Assembly (NCBI GenBank): GCA_934402395.1
Contig: CAKRTQ010000010.1
Location: 1-64,000, forward strand
Source: an uncultured Eubacteriales bacterium
GTDB taxonomy: Bacteria > Bacillota > Clostridia > Oscillospirales > CAG-272
Length of the DNA stretch: 64,000 nt
Direction of reading: 5' to 3'
A program made the position numbers and the translations under genes. The notes beneath the pieces are model-generated. The model saw only the letters and a program-made list of their open reading frames with translations. It had not been told where the DNA came from and searched no databases. Positions 60,423 through 64,000 of the stretch are shown one piece after another (positions within the stretch are counted from its first letter, which is position 1; each line of letters opens with the position of its first letter).

Positions 60423-62183
60423 ATGAAAAACACGAACAGTACGCTTCTCACCGTTCGCCGCCTTGCGGCAGCGGCTGCGCTGCTTGTCCTGATACTTATG
60501 CTCACAGCCTGCGGCGGCAACGTCCCGGGACCGGACACGACCGAAGCTCCCGGAACGACCGAGGCTGCACCATCCGATATATTATCTATCGTATCCGGCG
60601 GCAAAACATCATACCGCGTGGTCTACCGCGACGGAGGCACCGCCGCCGAGCTTGAAGCGGCAAGAGAGGTCGCCAAAGGACTGAAGCGTATGTCCTCGGT
60701 AGAGGTCGCACTTGCCTCCGACCTTCTTATGCCGGGTCAGAGCTACCCCGATGACGGGTGCGAGATACTTGTAGGCTACACCGGCTATCCGGAAAGCCGT
60801 CTTGCGTACGAGGGGCTTTCCTACGGCGCGTACAGCGTGTCGGCAGACGGCGGGCGCATAATCCTCGCGGCGCGCGGGGACAATGAGATATCCCGTGTGA
60901 CCGATGAATTTCTCTCCATGCTCACGGTGTCGGGAAAGGGCGAGGACGCCTCGGTCAGCTATCCCGCGGGCGGAATGCGCCGGGGAACGCTCACCGAAGA
61001 GGTAGCCGCGCTCCCGATCGTTGCGGGCGGCGAATACGACAGTGTTTACAGCACCGGCGACGGCGCCTACATGGTCGTGGTGAAAAAAGCGGATGCAGAG
61101 CTGTTTTCATCATATATTTCCGCGCTCGGCAGCGCCGGATTTGAAGAAAAGGTACGCAATACGACCGGAAAGGGCGATTTTTCGACCCTTTACGGGAACG
61201 GTCTTACCATTCACGCCGCATTCAGTGACAAGACGCTGCGCGTCACGGCTCAAAAAGCGGAAATCCCCGACATCATATCAAAGGACGGCGCGCCGCCCGC
61301 CGGAAGCATCGAACCGCTTGTTTCATTTGTTGGGCTTGCCTATGACACAAAAAACAACGGCGGACTTTACAAAAACGGGCTTTCCATCATCTGGCGGCTG
61401 TCGGACGGCAGCTTTATGATCGCTGACGGCGGCGGACAGAACGCCACTCACGCGAAGCTGGTGTACGACGAGCTTTGCCGTCTTGCCGTAGACAAAAACG
61501 ATATAAGGATATCCGCATGGTTCATAACGCACCCGCATATCGACCACGCAGGCGTGTTCCATATGTTTACGACCACCTACCGCAGCCACGTGAAGCTTGA
61601 AAGGCTTATATGCAATATCCCGACGACGGGATATTATCAGTCGCTCTCCGACGACAGCACCGAAGGCACAGCCGTTTCAATGTCAACAACCATACGCTCA
61701 GACATAAAAAAATGGAGGGACCTTAAGGTCATAAAAGCGCATGAGGGACAGCGGTATTACATCGCCGGTGCAGAGATCAATGTGTATACAACGGCGGATA
61801 TGCTTTATCCTGCCACCGAAAGCACCACCGCAAACAGCACATCGGTCGTTTTCGGCGTGACGATAAACGGCAAAAAACTGCTCGTGACCGGAGATGCAGG
61901 CGGCGACACCTGCCGCGCGGCAATATCCGCGTGGGGACGCGAGCTGAAGAGCGACGCCATGACGGTGATACATCACGGTCTGCGCGGCGCGACAACGCAG
62001 TTTTACGCGTTCGTAAATCCCGAAACGGTGCTGTGGCCATCCGCGATGTCGCTATACGAGGACACCCGCACCCGATCGTACAATGAATATCTCATGAAAT
62101 CGCTCTCGGTGAAGTACAGCTACGTTGCCGACAACAGGATCTACACCTTTGCGGCGGGAGACCTCACCAAAACCATCAGCTGA
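60423..62183 (+). CDS. Lipoprotein: EI-VG module plus metallo-beta-lactamase-fold hydrolase, copy 2
   Basis: A 586-aa lipoprotein, lipobox LTAC (Cys30). The module covers about 54-165 with CEILVGYTGYPES (113-125). After a beta-rich middle the MBL domain shows THPHIDH (369-375), GDAGG (Asp491) and HHG (517-519). It is a diverged paralog of the protein at 54166 but uses a lipid anchor and lacks the His/Asp linker. Co-transcribed with the solute-binding lipoprotein upstream. Substrate unknown. Confidence 0.82.
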   Translation: MKNTNSTLLTVRRLAAAAALLVLILMLTACGGNVPGPDTTEAPGTTEAAPSDILSIVSGGKTSYRVVYRDGGTAAELEAAREVAKGLKRMSSVEVALASDLLMPGQSYPDDGCEILVGYTGYPESRLAYEGLSYGAYSVSADGGRIILAARGDNEISRVTDEFLSMLTVSGKGEDASVSYPAGGMRRGTLTEEVAALPIVAGGEYDSVYSTGDGAYMVVVKKADAELFSSYISALGSAGFEEKVRNTTGKGDFSTLYGNGLTIHAAFSDKTLRVTAQKAEIPDIISKDGAPPAGSIEPLVSFVGLAYDTKNNGGLYKNGLSIIWRLSDGSFMIADGGGQNATHAKLVYDELCRLAVDKNDIRISAWFITHPHIDHAGVFHMFTTTYRSHVKLERLICNIPTTGYYQSLSDDSTEGTAVSMSTTIRSDIKKWRDLKVIKAHEGQRYYIAGAEINVYTTADMLYPATESTTANSTSVVFGVTINGKKLLVTGDAGGDTCRAAISAWGRELKSDAMTVIHHGLRGATTQFYAFVNPETVLWPSAMSLYEDTRTRSYNEYLMKSLSVKYSYVADNRIYTFAAGDLTKTIS

Positions 62184-62234
62184 AATAATGGGGTGTTAAA
62201 AAACTTGATTTGAGTTTTTTAACACCCCATTATT
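62184..62234. terminator. Hairpin of the ACTCA/TGAGT family (copy f)
   Basis: Stem of about 22 bp from AATAATGGGGTGTTAAAAAA to its complement, apex CTTGATTTGAG (one change from the family core). It begins directly after the stop codon of the MBL lipoprotein gene. Confidence 0.75.
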
Positions 62235-62320
62235 GCCAATATGACTTTTTGCACAGTTTTCGGCACCGCGCGACACGTGAATATTGTTGTCTTTTTTGCG
62301 CGAAATCCGCCGCGATGGGA

Positions 62321-62349
62321 TTGACAGTTTTATAACGAAGTGATATAAT
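62321..62349 (+). promoter_or_regulatory. Consensus promoter of fumC
   Basis: TTGACA (62321-62326), 17-base spacer, TGA-TATAAT (-10 at 62344-62349). Both hexamers are perfect. The leader of about 135 bases before the start holds no structure I recognise. Confidence 0.85.
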
Positions 62350-62490
62350 TATCGTATAATGCGTGTGGTGTGCGATGTCGGCGATGCAGACCGGTTTTTT
62401 GCCCGAAAACAGGTAAAATCGCCAAAAAACGCCGCATAACGCGAAAAACATAATCAATAAAAATCTTTTATACAGAAAGAGAGAAGAAAA

Positions 62491-63867
<1,377 letters not shown>

Positions 63868-63886
63868 TCGTCCGGTTTCCGGCTTT

Positions 63887-63913
63887 GGGGGTGCCGTCCT
63901 TGACGGCATCCCC
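63887..63913 (+). other. Hairpin after fumC
   Basis: 12-bp stem GGGGGTGCCGTC/GACGGCATCCCC with CTT loop and no T-run; a partial attenuator or processing stem between fumC and the next gene. Confidence 0.45.
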
Positions 63914-63973
63914 GAAAGCACTATAAAAACGGCTGTGTCAGCAGTTAAAATCAGATCAGAAAGGAAATAAAAC

Positions 63974-64000
63974 ATGGTATTCAGTTATTATCCCGGCTGC
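63974..64000 (+). CDS. Start of a probable HdrB-like (CCG-domain) iron-sulfur protein, cut by the window edge
   Basis: Nine codons, MVFSYYPGC, preceded by AAAGGA 8 bases upstream. YYPGC at the N terminus is typical of CoB-CoM heterodisulfide reductase subunit B-like proteins with CCG domains. With so few residues this is a lead only. Confidence 0.45.

Overview
The window reads as chromosome of an anaerobic gut-type Clostridia bacterium (Oscillospirales- or Christensenellales-like). The evidence is clean sigma-A promoters, Gram-positive gene types (class II GalT, TypA, DUF1846, a YhaO/YhaN pair, mreBCD plus PBP2, an LCP-family protein), many lipoproteins with acidic or threonine-rich linkers behind the lipobox cysteine, and moderately high GC in genes with AT-rich spacers. 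The taxonomic placement is inferred from gene content only. I recognised 48 protein-coding genes, the first codons of a 49th, and one tRNA. There is no rRNA, CRISPR array, transposase or integrase. The only mobile-element trace is a 32-bp duplication of the tRNA-Leu 3' end at the left edge.

Layout. 1-324: tRNA-Leu(GAG) on the minus strand with a perfect promoter, a terminator and a duplicated 3' end that looks like an attachment site. 390-3722 (minus): a predicted metal-handling ABC system, made of a Cys-rich membrane protein, an ATPase, an FtsX-like permease with a His/Glu-rich loop, and a DUF3299-like lipoprotein. 3829-6036 (minus): two tandem beta-propeller lipoproteins. 6299-12804 (plus): an envelope/glycan operon (membrane propeller, M42 peptidase, GH109-like protein, CapD/EpsC-type dehydratase, LCP protein). 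13141-15102: a secreted repeat/LRR protein. typA follows on minus. 17789-21281 (plus): ArsR-type regulator, HAD phosphatase, GH123-like hydrolase. 21411-25267: sugar isomerase (minus), then a zinc-ribbon/propeller membrane protein, a CBS protein and a small membrane protein (plus). 25635-31841 (minus): MoxR, DUF58 and transglutaminase genes. 32022-36080 (minus): an HMA-domain protein, two paralogous solute-binding lipoproteins and endonuclease III.

36279-48819 (plus) is one long growth and cell-shape run: dut, maf, mreB, mreC, a Gfo/Idh/MocA oxidoreductase lying between mreC and mreD, mreD, a CPBP protease, PBP2, pyridoxal kinase, and two tandem lipoproteins with an exonuclease-endonuclease-phosphatase domain. 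48897-53936 (minus): galT and the YhaO/YhaN-like repair pair. 54166-62183 holds two surface metallo-beta-lactamase-fold proteins, DUF1846, an AraC regulator and an orphan solute-binding lipoprotein. The window ends with fumC and the start of a probable HdrB-like gene.

Three patterns cross the operons. (1) Five surface proteins share an N-terminal module of about 110 residues with a [YC]EI(L/I)VG motif, joined to three unrelated output domains (propeller, EEP, MBL); this is the best candidate for an undescribed protein system here. (2) Six intergenic hairpins share a core AAACTCA/TGAGTTT apex on locus-specific stems. (3) Nearly all recognisable promoters have a 17-bp spacer, and most have an extended -10 of the form TGATAtAAT.
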